Shown piece after piece: positions 18,348 through 27,367 of a DNA stretch of 64,000 bases. Origin of the DNA: Streptomyces sp. TRM70350 (GTDB lineage Bacteria > Actinomycetota > Actinomycetes > Streptomycetales > Streptomycetaceae); contig NZ_JAHUXH010000003.1 in assembly GCF_019219825.1 (NCBI RefSeq), forward strand, positions 1-64,000. The letters run 5' to 3'. Within the stretch, counting starts at the first letter, position 1. Every line of letters begins with the position of its first letter. Made by a program: the position numbers and the translations under genes. The notes beneath the pieces are model-generated. The model was given only the letters and a program-made list of their open reading frames with translations, did not search any database and had not been told where the DNA came from.

Positions 18348-20411
18348 GTGGCGGATCAGGCGGTGGAGCCGGACGGCGTGCAGGTGGCGGGCCCAGCTGC
18401 GCAGAGCCGGTTCCTGGGCCGCACACGGGAGTTGAAGGAGCTGCGCGCCGACATCGAGCGTGCGGGACTGGACACCCTCTCCGGCCGCAAGGCCCCACGC
18501 GCGCGCGTGCTGCTGATCGCGGGCCGACCGGGCTCCGGGCGTACGGCCCTCGCCGAGGAACTGGTACGACAGGTCGCCGACCGCTACCCCGACGGGGTGC
18601 TGCGCGCCCGGCTCAGCGAACCCGACGGCACCCCCGTGCCCATGGCCCGCACCGCGGGGGACCTGCTCACCGCCCTGGGCCTGCCGACCCCGCCCGGCGC
18701 CGCCGAGGACGACCTCACGGCGGCGCTCCGCGAGGCCCTGACCGGCCGCCGGGTCCTGCTCCTGCTGGACGACGCCGCCGACGCCGAGCAGGTCGACGCC
18801 CTGCTGCCGGACACCGCGGAGTGCCTGGTCGTCGCCGTCGCCCAGGGCCCGCTGACCGGCATCTCGGACGTCCGCCCGTGCACCCTCGGCGGCCTCGACA
18901 CCAAGTCCGCCGTCGAGCTGCTGTCCCGGCACACCGGTTCCGTCCGGATCACCGTCGACCCGCGGGCGGCCGAGGGACTCGTCGAGGCCTGCCAGGCCCA
19001 GCCCGCCGCGCTGATGCTGGCGGGCGGCTGGCTCGCCGCCCGCCCCCAGGCGGCCGTCGCCGACCTCACCAAGCAGCTGCACTCCCAGGGCGACGACGGG
19101 ACACCGCTCAGCCGGGTCTTCCGGCTGGCCTACGCCGCGCTGCCCGGCTCCGCCGCCCGGATCCTGCGCCTGCTCTCCCTCGCCCCCGCGGGCTGCATCG
19201 ACCCGCACACCGCCTCCGCGCTCGCCGGCTGTTCGATCAACGGCGCCCGGCACACCCTGGACGACTTCGTCGCCCTCGGCCTGCTGCGCAGGACCGGCCC
19301 GACACTGCCGGAGTACGAGGTGCCCGGCTGTCTGCACCCGCTGCTGCGCGCCGTCACCGAGGCCGAGGACCGACCCGCCGAGCTGCAGCTGGCCCGCGCC
19401 CGGATGCTGGAGCGGACGGTACGGCTGCTGCAGTCCTGCCGGGCGATCACCGAGACCGACAACCCGCAGGCCCGCGAGAAGCTGGCCGGCACCCCGCGCG
19501 CCCTGCGCTTTCCCACGCCCCGGGCGGCCGCCGACTGGCTGCGCCTGCGCCGCCCGGCCCTGCTCGCCTCGGCCCGGCTCGCGGTCGCCGACGGGGAGCT
19601 CGACACCCTCGCCCGGCGGCTGATGTCCCAGCTGGTGCGGGCGATGGTGGCCCACTTCGGGATGCAGGCCGCCGCCCCCGACCTGTACGGCATCCACCAG
19701 CTCGTCCTCGACGTGGCCGAGCGCCGGGATCTGCCCCGGGAGCAGGCGGCGGCGCTGCTGAATCTGGGCGATCTGGACGCCAGTACCGGCCGGACGGCCG
19801 ACGCCCTGGCCCGCTACCGGGCCGCGCTGGACGCCGGACGCCGGGCGAACGACCCGTATGCGACCGGTCGCGCGATGGAATCCGTAGGGGGCGCGCACCA
19901 GGAGCTCGGGGATCACGACCGCGCCGCCGACTGGTTCGGCCGGGCCCTGGCCGAGCGCCTGGCCCGCGGGGAGCGCGAGGAGGCCGCCCGGCTGTACGGC
20001 CGGATCGCGACCGCGCACACCTACGCGGGCCACTACGGCGAGGCGCAGCGCAACTGGCGGGCCGCCATCGCCGGGTACCGCAAGCTGGGCGACGTGGCCG
20101 CCCACGCCCGGGCGTTGAGCGAGCTGGCGCGGGTCCAGGAGTACGCGGGACGGCCCGCGGAGTCGCTGCGTACCTGCCAGGAAGCCGTCGAGTGGGCGCG
20201 GCGCGCGCAGGACGTACGCCTGCAGGCCGCGCTGCATCTGCGGCTGGCCGACACGTTGGAGCATCTCGGTGATCCCACGCCCGCCCTGCTGCACCGCAGC
20301 GCCGCCGAGCGCATGCTGGGTGAGGAGATCCAGGAGGCCGAAACGCCAGATCCAGACACGGAACAAGACGCTAACGCCTGCGAAATCCGCAGTACATCCA
20401 CTGAAGATTGA
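18348..20411 (+). CDS. STAND-like NTPase with C-terminal TPR repeats
   Basis: A 687-aa protein. An NTP-binding module follows FLGRTRELKELRADIERAG, with a Walker A variant AGRPGSGRTALAEELV in which arginine replaces the invariant lysine, and a Walker B RVLLLLDDAAD. A winged-helix-like region follows, then at least four TPR-type helical pairs from ~residue 460 (ALLNLGDLDASTGRTADALA; ESVGGAHQELGDHDRAADW; GRIATAHTYAGHYGEAQRNW). The architecture resembles AfsR/SARP-type signalling ATPases without a DNA-binding domain in the N-terminus. GTG 18348 lies eight bases after GGGAG. Role unknown. Confidence 0.8.
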   Translation: MADQAVEPDGVQVAGPAAQSRFLGRTRELKELRADIERAGLDTLSGRKAPRARVLLIAGRPGSGRTALAEELVRQVADRYPDGVLRARLSEPDGTPVPMARTAGDLLTALGLPTPPGAAEDDLTAALREALTGRRVLLLLDDAADAEQVDALLPDTAECLVVAVAQGPLTGISDVRPCTLGGLDTKSAVELLSRHTGSVRITVDPRAAEGLVEACQAQPAALMLAGGWLAARPQAAVADLTKQLHSQGDDGTPLSRVFRLAYAALPGSAARILRLLSLAPAGCIDPHTASALAGCSINGARHTLDDFVALGLLRRTGPTLPEYEVPGCLHPLLRAVTEAEDRPAELQLARARMLERTVRLLQSCRAITETDNPQAREKLAGTPRALRFPTPRAAADWLRLRRPALLASARLAVADGELDTLARRLMSQLVRAMVAHFGMQAAAPDLYGIHQLVLDVAERRDLPREQAAALLNLGDLDASTGRTADALARYRAALDAGRRANDPYATGRAMESVGGAHQELGDHDRAADWFGRALAERLARGEREEAARLYGRIATAHTYAGHYGEAQRNWRAAIAGYRKLGDVAAHARALSELARVQEYAGRPAESLRTCQEAVEWARRAQDVRLQAALHLRLADTLEHLGDPTPALLHRSAAERMLGEEIQEAETPDPDTEQDANACEIRSTSTED

Positions 20412-20424
20412 TGCAATGAAAGGC

Positions 20425-20452
20425 TAGACACCGGGAACGCCTTCATTAGACT
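20425..20452 (+). promoter_or_regulatory. Sigma70-type promoter upstream of ald
   Basis: TAGACA (20425-20430), a 16-base spacer, then TAGACT (20447-20452). The hexamers match TTGACA in five and TATAAT in four of six positions. Confidence 0.5.
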
Positions 20453-20542
20453 GGCTCTGCCGCACATTCTCCTGCGGTGTCTCCCGGTATGCCCTGCGCA
20501 TCCCGGTATGTCACGCAATACACCCCCTCTGAGCCAAGGACC

Positions 20543-21667
<1,125 letters not shown>

Positions 21668-21716
21668 GTCACCTTTTCGTAAAGGCGATACGTCAACACA
21701 GGTCGTCAACCGCCAG

Positions 21717-21755
21717 CATCCGGCCGGACCTTGCCCGACAAGGTCCGGCCGGATG
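21717..21755 (+). terminator. Strong terminator of ald
   Basis: CATCCGGCCGGACCTTG (21717-21733) and its exact complement (21739-21755) form a perfect 17-bp stem with a CCCGA loop, 50 bases after the ald stop. Confidence 0.85.
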
Positions 21756-21910
21756 TGTGTATGGTCACTTTGCGACTCTCGGTCAACTCGCCTCGAACGT
21801 AACCCTTGAACCGATTCGCACACCGGTGAAACCTGCCGTGCGACGGCCGTACGCCCTTGACAGAGGGATGTTTCATTGCCGACACATCCTGCCGGGTCCG
21901 GCGGATTGTG

Positions 21911-21940
21911 TTGCTGCGGACGCCCGACACGCCATAGAGT
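21911..21940 (+). promoter_or_regulatory. Candidate promoter for the parA-like cluster
   Basis: TTGCTG (21911-21916), 18 bases, TAGAGT (21935-21940), about 70 bases before the GTG. The 21668-22012 gap otherwise holds the ald terminator and no gene. Confidence 0.35.
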
Positions 21941-22012
21941 CGCCAACCGTCGGCATGGTGCCACGCTGACCTGTCTAGAAGTTTCCTGGTCACCAAGGAG
22001 GTAAGACGACTT

Positions 22013-23191
22013 GTGAATGAGTCGACATTTTCTCCCGGGGGTGGTCAACCAGGAAGCCCTGCGCGGGGCCAGGCTCCCGCGGGGTTCGAGGCTGTCGGCT
22101 CCGTCGCGGTGCGCACCTTCGCAGCCCACCAGAGTCACCACATGTCAGGGGTGACTCAGCCAGCACACCAGAGCATGGATGGCCATCACGTGAACGCCAT
22201 GGCCGGCGACGGAAGTGGCGCGCCCCACAACCACTTCGCCGACTACGAGGAAATGCCCGACGGGCACTTCTACGACCCGGACGCCGAGTACGAGCCCGAC
22301 CCGGAGTACGCGGCCACGCTCGCGCCCGACGCGGCCCGCCAGCGCCGTGAGCGCATCGGCCCGACCGGGCGCCCGCTGCCGTACTTCCCGATCCCGGGCC
22401 CGCTGACCGATCACGGGCCCGCGACGATCATCGCGATGTGCAACCAGAAGGGCGGCGTCGGCAAGACGACGTCCACCATCAACCTGGGTGCCGCGCTCGC
22501 GGAGTACGGACGCCGGGTGCTGCTCGTGGACTTCGACCCGCAGGGCGCGCTGTCGGTCGGTCTCGGCGTCAACCCCATGGAGCTGGACCTCACCGTCTAC
22601 AACCTGCTCATGGAGCGGGGCCTGGCGGCCGACGAGGTGCTGCTGAAGACCGCGGTCCCCAACATGGACCTGCTGCCCAGCAACATCGACCTGTCGGCGG
22701 CCGAGGTCCAGCTGGTCTCCGAGGTGGCCCGCGAGTCGTCGCTGCAGCGCGCGCTGAAGCCGCTGCTGCCGGACTACGACTACATCGTGATCGACTGTCA
22801 GCCCTCGCTCGGCCTGCTCACCGTGAACGCCCTGACGGCCGCGCACAAGGTGATCGTGCCGCTGGAGTGCGAGTTCTTCGCCCTGCGCGGTGTGGCGCTG
22901 CTGACCGAGACCATCGAGAAGGTCCAGGAGCGGCTCAACCCGGAGCTGGAGCTCGACGGGATCCTCGCCACGATGTACGACTCGCGCACGGTGCACAGCC
23001 GTGAGGTGCTCGCGCGGGTCGTGGAGGCGTTCGACGACCACGTCTACCACACGGTCATCGGGCGCACGGTCCGCTTCCCGGAGACCACGGTCGCCGGTGA
23101 GCCGATCACCACGTACGCCTCCAACTCCGTCGGTGCCGCCGCCTACCGCCAGCTCGCCAGGGAGGTGCTCGCCCGGTGTCACGCCGAGTGA
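22013..23191 (+). CDS. ParA-family ATPase
   Basis: A 392-aa protein. The first ~130 residues are a polar, probably disordered extension (many His, Gly, Asp; ADYEEMPDGHFYDPD). The ParA/Soj ATPase follows, with deviant Walker A NQKGGVGKTTSTINLGA, Walker A' VDFDPQGALSVGLG, and a Walker B-like DYIVIDCQPSLGLLTVNAL. ParA ATPases position DNA or protein cargo. It is followed by an overlapping ribbon-helix-helix gene and scpAB. GTG 22013 follows AAGGAGG. It is distinct from the origin-proximal parAB, since no parB or oriC is near. Confidence 0.88.
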   Translation: MNESTFSPGGGQPGSPARGQAPAGFEAVGSVAVRTFAAHQSHHMSGVTQPAHQSMDGHHVNAMAGDGSGAPHNHFADYEEMPDGHFYDPDAEYEPDPEYAATLAPDAARQRRERIGPTGRPLPYFPIPGPLTDHGPATIIAMCNQKGGVGKTTSTINLGAALAEYGRRVLLVDFDPQGALSVGLGVNPMELDLTVYNLLMERGLAADEVLLKTAVPNMDLLPSNIDLSAAEVQLVSEVARESSLQRALKPLLPDYDYIVIDCQPSLGLLTVNALTAAHKVIVPLECEFFALRGVALLTETIEKVQERLNPELELDGILATMYDSRTVHSREVLARVVEAFDDHVYHTVIGRTVRFPETTVAGEPITTYASNSVGAAAYRQLAREVLARCHAE

Positions 23192-23745
23192 GTCTGCCGG
23201 GGGCCGACGAACTGTTCCGCACGACAGGGGGAATGGCGCTCCAGGCATCCACTCCCCGGCGGGGCGCCAACGGCGAGGCCCGGGTGCCGCCTCCCGCGGG
23301 GGAGGGCGACGCCGCGGCCGCCGCCACGGAGGACGCGCCGCAGTCCGTGCCCGCGCAGGGCGGGGACGGCGACGGCGCGGAGCATGTCGCGGCCGACGCG
23401 GAGCCCGCCGACGCCGAGTCGCGCAGCCGGGGCGCGGAGCGCTCCTCGCGGCGCCAGGGGCAGACGGCGGCGCAGGAAGGTTCTGCCACCGCGACGCCGC
23501 GCAAGCGCGGACGGGCGGCCACGCGGCGGCCCAGTGGGCGTGAGCGGCACGACGAGAAGATCACGGTGTACGTGTCCGCCGAGGAACTCATGGATCTGGA
23601 GCACGCGCGTCTTGTGCTCCGGGGCGAGCACGGGCTGGCCGTCGACCGGGGGCGGATCGTGCGCGAGGCGGTCGCCGTGGTGCTGGCCGACCTGGAGACC
23701 CGGGGGGACGCCAGCATCCTCGTACGGCGGCTTCGTGGGCGGTAG
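23176..23745 (+). CDS. Ribbon-helix-helix-like small protein, probable ParA partner
   Basis: A 189-aa protein with an Ala/Gly/Glu-rich disordered N-terminal two-thirds and a basic stretch (PRKRGRAATRRPSGRERHD). The C-terminal ~55 residues look like a ribbon-helix-helix fold: strand EKITVYVSAEEL, helix LEHARLVLRGEHG, helix DRGRIVREAVAVVLADLE. It overlaps the ParA-like gene by 16 bases (GTG 23176; GTG 23188 is a four-base-overlap alternative). RHH proteins serve as DNA-binding partners of type Ib plasmid ParAs, so a ParA-adaptor role is inferred from context. Confidence 0.72.
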   Translation: MSRRVSLPGADELFRTTGGMALQASTPRRGANGEARVPPPAGEGDAAAAATEDAPQSVPAQGGDGDGAEHVAADAEPADAESRSRGAERSSRRQGQTAAQEGSATATPRKRGRAATRRPSGRERHDEKITVYVSAEELMDLEHARLVLRGEHGLAVDRGRIVREAVAVVLADLETRGDASILVRRLRGR

Positions 23746-23748
23746 CGG

Positions 23749-23763
23749 TAGCCTGCGGGGGCT
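23749..23763 (+). promoter_or_regulatory. Possible leaderless-type -10 for scpA
   Basis: TAGCCT (23749-23754) lies nine bases before the scpA ATG, and no Shine-Dalgarno sequence is present. It sits just at the end of the RHH gene. Confidence 0.35.
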
Positions 23764-24846
23764 ATGACCTCGAACTGCTCCCCAGTCCCCTCCTCCGGCT
23801 CGGCCGGTCGTCGGCGTGCGCTGGGGAGGGGGCCAGGGGCTCCGGCGGTGCCTGTCGAGGCGCCGGTTCCTGTGCAGGCTCCGCCCCCGCCGGTCGCTCC
23901 CGTGGAGCCGGAACCCGAGGGACCTGAGGTCCCCGAGGTCGTCGCCCCACCGGAACCCGAGCCGGAACCCGCGGCTCCCGCGGCTCCCGCGGAGGGCGAC
24001 AGCGGCGGCTTCAAGGTGCGGCTCGCGAACTTCGAGGGCCCCTTCGACCTGCTGCTCCAGCTGATCTCCAAGCACAAGCTCGACGTCACCGAAGTCGCCC
24101 TGTCCAAGGTGACCGACGAGTTCATGGCGCACATCCGTGCCATGGGGCCGGACTGGGACCTGGACGAGACGACCGAGTTCCTGGTCGTCGCCGCCACCCT
24201 GCTCGACCTGAAGGCGGCGCGGCTGCTGCCCGCCGCCGAGGTGGAGGACGAGGCCGACCTGGCCTTGCTGGAGGCCCGTGACCTGTTGTTCGCGCGGCTC
24301 CTGCAGTACCGCGCGTACAAACAGGTCGCCGAGATCTTCAACAGCCGCCTCGACGACGAGGCCCGCCGCCACCCCCGTACCGTCGGCCTCGAACCGCAGC
24401 ACGCCGAGCTGCTCCCCGAGGTCGTCATCAGCATCGGCCCGGAGGGGTTCGCGAAGCTGGCGGTCAGGGCGATGCAGCCGAAGCCCAAGCCGCAGGTGTA
24501 CGTCGACCACATTCACGCGCCGCTGGTGAGTGTGCAGGAACAGGCCGGGATCGTCGTCGCGCGGCTGAAGGAACTCGGCGAGGCCAGCTTCCGCACGCTC
24601 GTGGCGGACACCGACGACACCCTCACCGTCGTCGCGAGGTTCCTGGCGCTGCTGGAGCTGTACCGCGAGAAGGCCGTCGCGCTGGAGCAGGAGACCGCCC
24701 TCGGGGAGTTGCTCGTGCGCTGGACCGGCGGTGAGGGGGACGCCGCCCCGATGGTGACCGACGAGTTCGACCGGCCGCCGGAGCAGCCCGAGCAGTCCCC
24801 GTCCCCGTCCCCGTCCCAGGAGCAGGAGCAGGAGGAGAAGGAGTGA
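23764..24846 (+). CDS. scpA: Segregation and condensation protein ScpA
   Basis: A 360-aa kleisin that bridges SMC and ScpB. The conserved core starts at about residue 80 (FKVRLANFEGPFDLLLQLI) and includes DVTEVALSKVTDEFMAHI and VVAATLLDLKAARLLP. Unusually, an ~80-residue Pro/Glu/Ala-rich N-terminal extension precedes it, and the tail ends in repeated SPSPS and QEQEQEE. A downstream start would remove the extension, but none has a good ribosome site. The stop overlaps the scpB GTG by four bases (GTGA). Confidence 0.9.
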   Translation: MTSNCSPVPSSGSAGRRRALGRGPGAPAVPVEAPVPVQAPPPPVAPVEPEPEGPEVPEVVAPPEPEPEPAAPAAPAEGDSGGFKVRLANFEGPFDLLLQLISKHKLDVTEVALSKVTDEFMAHIRAMGPDWDLDETTEFLVVAATLLDLKAARLLPAAEVEDEADLALLEARDLLFARLLQYRAYKQVAEIFNSRLDDEARRHPRTVGLEPQHAELLPEVVISIGPEGFAKLAVRAMQPKPKPQVYVDHIHAPLVSVQEQAGIVVARLKELGEASFRTLVADTDDTLTVVARFLALLELYREKAVALEQETALGELLVRWTGGEGDAAPMVTDEFDRPPEQPEQSPSPSPSQEQEQEEKE

Positions 24847-25499
24847 GCGAGGAGACCACCGAGCTGCCGGACGGGCTGCGTGCCGTCGCCGATCTGGAGC
24901 TGAAGCCCGCCCTGGAGGCCGTCCTGATGGTCGTGGACGAGCCCGCGACCGTGGAGCACCTCGCGAAGATACTGGAGCGGCCGAAACGGCAGATCACCAA
25001 GGCGCTGCGGGAGCTGGCCGACGACTACACCGCGCAGGGGCGCGGCTTCGAACTGCGGCACGTCGCGGGCGGCTGGCGCTTCTACACCCGCCCCGAGTAC
25101 GCCCCGGCCGTCGAGCGGCTCGCCCTGGAGGGCCAGACCGCCCGGCTCACCCAGGCGGCACTGGAGACGCTCGCGGTGGTGGCGTACCGCCAGCCGGTCA
25201 GCCGTAGCCGCGTCTCCGCCGTACGCGGAGTGAACTGCGACGGCGTCATGCGCACCCTCCTGCAGCGCGGTCTGGTCCAGGAGGCGGGCACGGAACCCGA
25301 AACAGGTGCGATCCTGTACACGACGACGAACTACTTCCTGGAGCGGATGGGCCTGCGCGGCCTGGACGAGCTCCCGGAGCTCGCGCCCTTCCTCCCGGAG
25401 GCGGCGGCGATCGAGGCCGAGACGCAGGAAGGAGTGCCGTCGTTCGATCCGGACGCTCCGGATTCCGAGGACGCAGACGACAAGACGACGGAACTTTGA
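24843..25499 (+). CDS. scpB: Segregation and condensation protein ScpB
   Basis: A 218-aa tandem winged-helix protein of the SMC-ScpAB condensin. Recognisable stretches: LKPALEAVLMVVDEPAT, KALRELADDYTAQGRGFEL, and ETLAVVAYRQPVSRSRVSAV. An acidic tail follows the core. It is coupled to scpA through GTGA and to the pseudouridine synthase through TGATG, an arrangement seen in many Gram-positives. Confidence 0.94.
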   Translation: MSEETTELPDGLRAVADLELKPALEAVLMVVDEPATVEHLAKILERPKRQITKALRELADDYTAQGRGFELRHVAGGWRFYTRPEYAPAVERLALEGQTARLTQAALETLAVVAYRQPVSRSRVSAVRGVNCDGVMRTLLQRGLVQEAGTEPETGAILYTTTNYFLERMGLRGLDELPELAPFLPEAAAIEAETQEGVPSFDPDAPDSEDADDKTTEL

Positions 25500-26569
25500 T
25501 GCGAAGCAGCGGCAGTGGCAAGAGTGGCGGGACCGGCGGGCGTGGCAACCACCGCGGCGCCGGTAACAACCGGGACCAGAAGCAGGGGCAGGGCCGCCCC
25601 CGCAAGCCCCGCCCCGAGGAGCGCCGCTACGACGTGGGCCCCGGGGCGACCAAGGACGGCCCGAAGGCGGGACGCGGCGGCGCGGCCCGCGGCGGCGCCA
25701 AGGGCGCGCCCCGGAAGCCTCAGCAGGGCGGGCGTACGGCACCGGCGCGGTCCCGCGAGTACGAGGCGCGGGTCGAGGAGCGCAACCGGGAGCGGTACGC
25801 GGGCAAGAAGGACGTCAAGCTGCCGAAGACCTTCCCCGGTGCCGAGCAGGAGGGCGAGCGGCTGCAGAAGGTGCTCGCGCGCGCGGGCTACGGTTCCCGG
25901 CGCGCCTGCGAGGAGCTGATCGACCAGGCCCGTGTGGAGGTCAACGGCGAGATCGTCACCGAGCAGGGCAAGCGCGTCGACCCGGAGAAGGACGAGGTCA
26001 AGGTCGACGGCCTGACGGTCGCGACCCAGTCCTACCAGTTCTTCTCGCTGAACAAGCCCGCCGGTGTCGTCTCGACGATGGAGGACCCCGAGGGCCGTCA
26101 GTGCCTCGGCGACTACGTCACCAACCGTGAGACGCGGCTCTTCCACGTCGGGCGGCTCGACACCGAGACCGAGGGCGTCATCCTGCTCACCAACCACGGC
26201 GAGCTGGCGCACCGGCTGACCCACCCCAAGTACGGCGTGAAGAAGACCTACCTCGCGCACATCGTCGGCCCGATCCCGCGCGACCTGGGCAAGCGGCTGA
26301 AGGACGGCATCCAGCTGGAGGACGGGTACGCGCGCGCGGACCACTTCCGGGTCGTCGAGCAGACCGGCAAGAACTACCTCGTCGAGGTCACCCTGCACGA
26401 GGGCCGCAAGCACATCGTGCGGCGAATGCTGGCGGAGGCGGGCTTCCCGGTCGACAAGCTGGTGCGCACGGCCTTCGGCCCGATCACGCTGGGCGACCAG
26501 AAGTCCGGCTGGCTGCGGCGGCTGTCCAACACCGAGGTCGGGATGCTGATGAAGGAAGTGGACCTCTAG
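25499..26569 (+). CDS. rluB: 23S rRNA pseudouridine synthase, RluB/RsuA family
   Basis: A 356-aa protein. An ~85-residue Gly/Arg/Lys-rich basic tail (probably RNA-binding) precedes an S4 domain (ERLQKVLARAGYGSRRACEE) and the synthase domain with catalytic aspartate in VGRLDTETEGVILLTN. The family isomerises uridine in helix 80-like regions of 23S rRNA; exact site is inferred. ATG 25499 overlaps the scpB stop. A TTG one codon earlier is also possible. Confidence 0.9.
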   Translation: MRSSGSGKSGGTGGRGNHRGAGNNRDQKQGQGRPRKPRPEERRYDVGPGATKDGPKAGRGGAARGGAKGAPRKPQQGGRTAPARSREYEARVEERNRERYAGKKDVKLPKTFPGAEQEGERLQKVLARAGYGSRRACEELIDQARVEVNGEIVTEQGKRVDPEKDEVKVDGLTVATQSYQFFSLNKPAGVVSTMEDPEGRQCLGDYVTNRETRLFHVGRLDTETEGVILLTNHGELAHRLTHPKYGVKKTYLAHIVGPIPRDLGKRLKDGIQLEDGYARADHFRVVEQTGKNYLVEVTLHEGRKHIVRRMLAEAGFPVDKLVRTAFGPITLGDQKSGWLRRLSNTEVGMLMKEVDL

Positions 26570-26589
26570 TCGGCCCTCGCATCGGCCCC

Positions 26590-26618
26590 TTGTGGGTGAC
26601 GACCACCCCCTTTATAGT
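26590..26618 (+). promoter_or_regulatory. Sigma70-type promoter of the nrtR operon
   Basis: TTGTGG (26590-26595), exactly 17 bases, then TATAGT (26613-26618), one mismatch from TATAAT. The -10 lies inside the palindromic operator. Confidence 0.65.
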
Positions 26619-26639
26619 CAGTACGACTATTAAGGGGGT
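26605..26639. promoter_or_regulatory. 35-bp palindromic operator of the Nudix regulator
   Basis: Arms ACCCCCTTTATAGTC (26605-26619) and GACTATTAAGGGGGT (26625-26639) are complementary at 14 of 15 positions around AGTAC. The core ATAGTC-N5-GACTAT is perfect. It covers the -10 and lies just before the start codon, as expected for autorepression. Confidence 0.75.
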
Positions 26640-26647
26640 GGTGGTGC

Positions 26648-27367
26648 ATGCGGGGCTACGACAAGTACGCGTACGAACCCTTCGCCGTCACCGTCGACCT
26701 CGCCGTCCTCACCCTCCGCGCCGGCGCGCTGCACGTGCTGCTCGTCGAGCGCGGGCAGGAGCCGTACGCCGGTCGCTGGGCGCTGCCCGGCGGCTTCGTG
26801 CTGCCGGAGGAGTCCGCCGAGACGGCGGCCCGGCGTGAACTCGCCGAGGAGACCGGCCTGTCCGATGTCTCCGGGCTGCACCTGGAGCAGCTGCGGACCT
26901 ACAGCGAGCCGGACCGCGACCCCCGCATGCGGGTCGTGTCCGTCGCCTTCACCGCGCTGCTGCCCCACCCGCCCGAGCCGCACGGCGGCGGCGACGCGGC
27001 GCAGGCCCGCTGGGTGCCGTACGACAGGGCCCGGCCGCTGGCCTTCGACCACGACCGGATCCTGGCCGACGCGCACGAACGGGTCGGCGCCAGGCTGGAG
27101 TACACCGGCCTCGCCACCGCCTTCTGCCCGCCCGAGTTCACGCTCGGCGAGCTCCAGCAGGTCTACGAGACCGTGTGGGGCACCCCGCTCGACCGGCCCA
27201 ACTTCCGGCGCAAGGTGCTCGCCACCCCCGGCTTCGTCGAACCGGTCCCCGGCGCCGCGCGCCTGACCGGTGGCCGCGGCAAACCCGCCGCCCTCTACCG
27301 CGCGGGCGGCGCCGCCGCCCTGCACCCGCCCCTCCTCCGACCGTCCCGGGAAGGACGCCCCGCATGA
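26648..27367 (+). CDS. nrtR: NrtR-type Nudix transcriptional regulator
   Basis: A 239-aa protein with a complete Nudix box (GFVLPEESAETAARREL then AEETGL) and a C-terminal winged-helix region (FTLGELQQVYETVWG; FRRKVLATPGFVE). NrtR regulators bind ADP-ribose through the Nudix fold and control NAD salvage or ADP-ribosyl genes. ATG 26648 follows a purine-rich GGGGGTGGTGG. The stop overlaps the glycohydrolase ATG (ATGA), so both are one operon. The intact Nudix box leaves hydrolysis possible. Confidence 0.85.
   Translation: MRGYDKYAYEPFAVTVDLAVLTLRAGALHVLLVERGQEPYAGRWALPGGFVLPEESAETAARRELAEETGLSDVSGLHLEQLRTYSEPDRDPRMRVVSVAFTALLPHPPEPHGGGDAAQARWVPYDRARPLAFDHDRILADAHERVGARLEYTGLATAFCPPEFTLGELQQVYETVWGTPLDRPNFRRKVLATPGFVEPVPGAARLTGGRGKPAALYRAGGAAALHPPLLRPSREGRPA

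Noticed and set aside
22013..26569. Chromosome replication origin or parS cluster
   Set aside because: ParA-like gene is present but no parB, dnaA, gidB or parS-type palindromes were seen.
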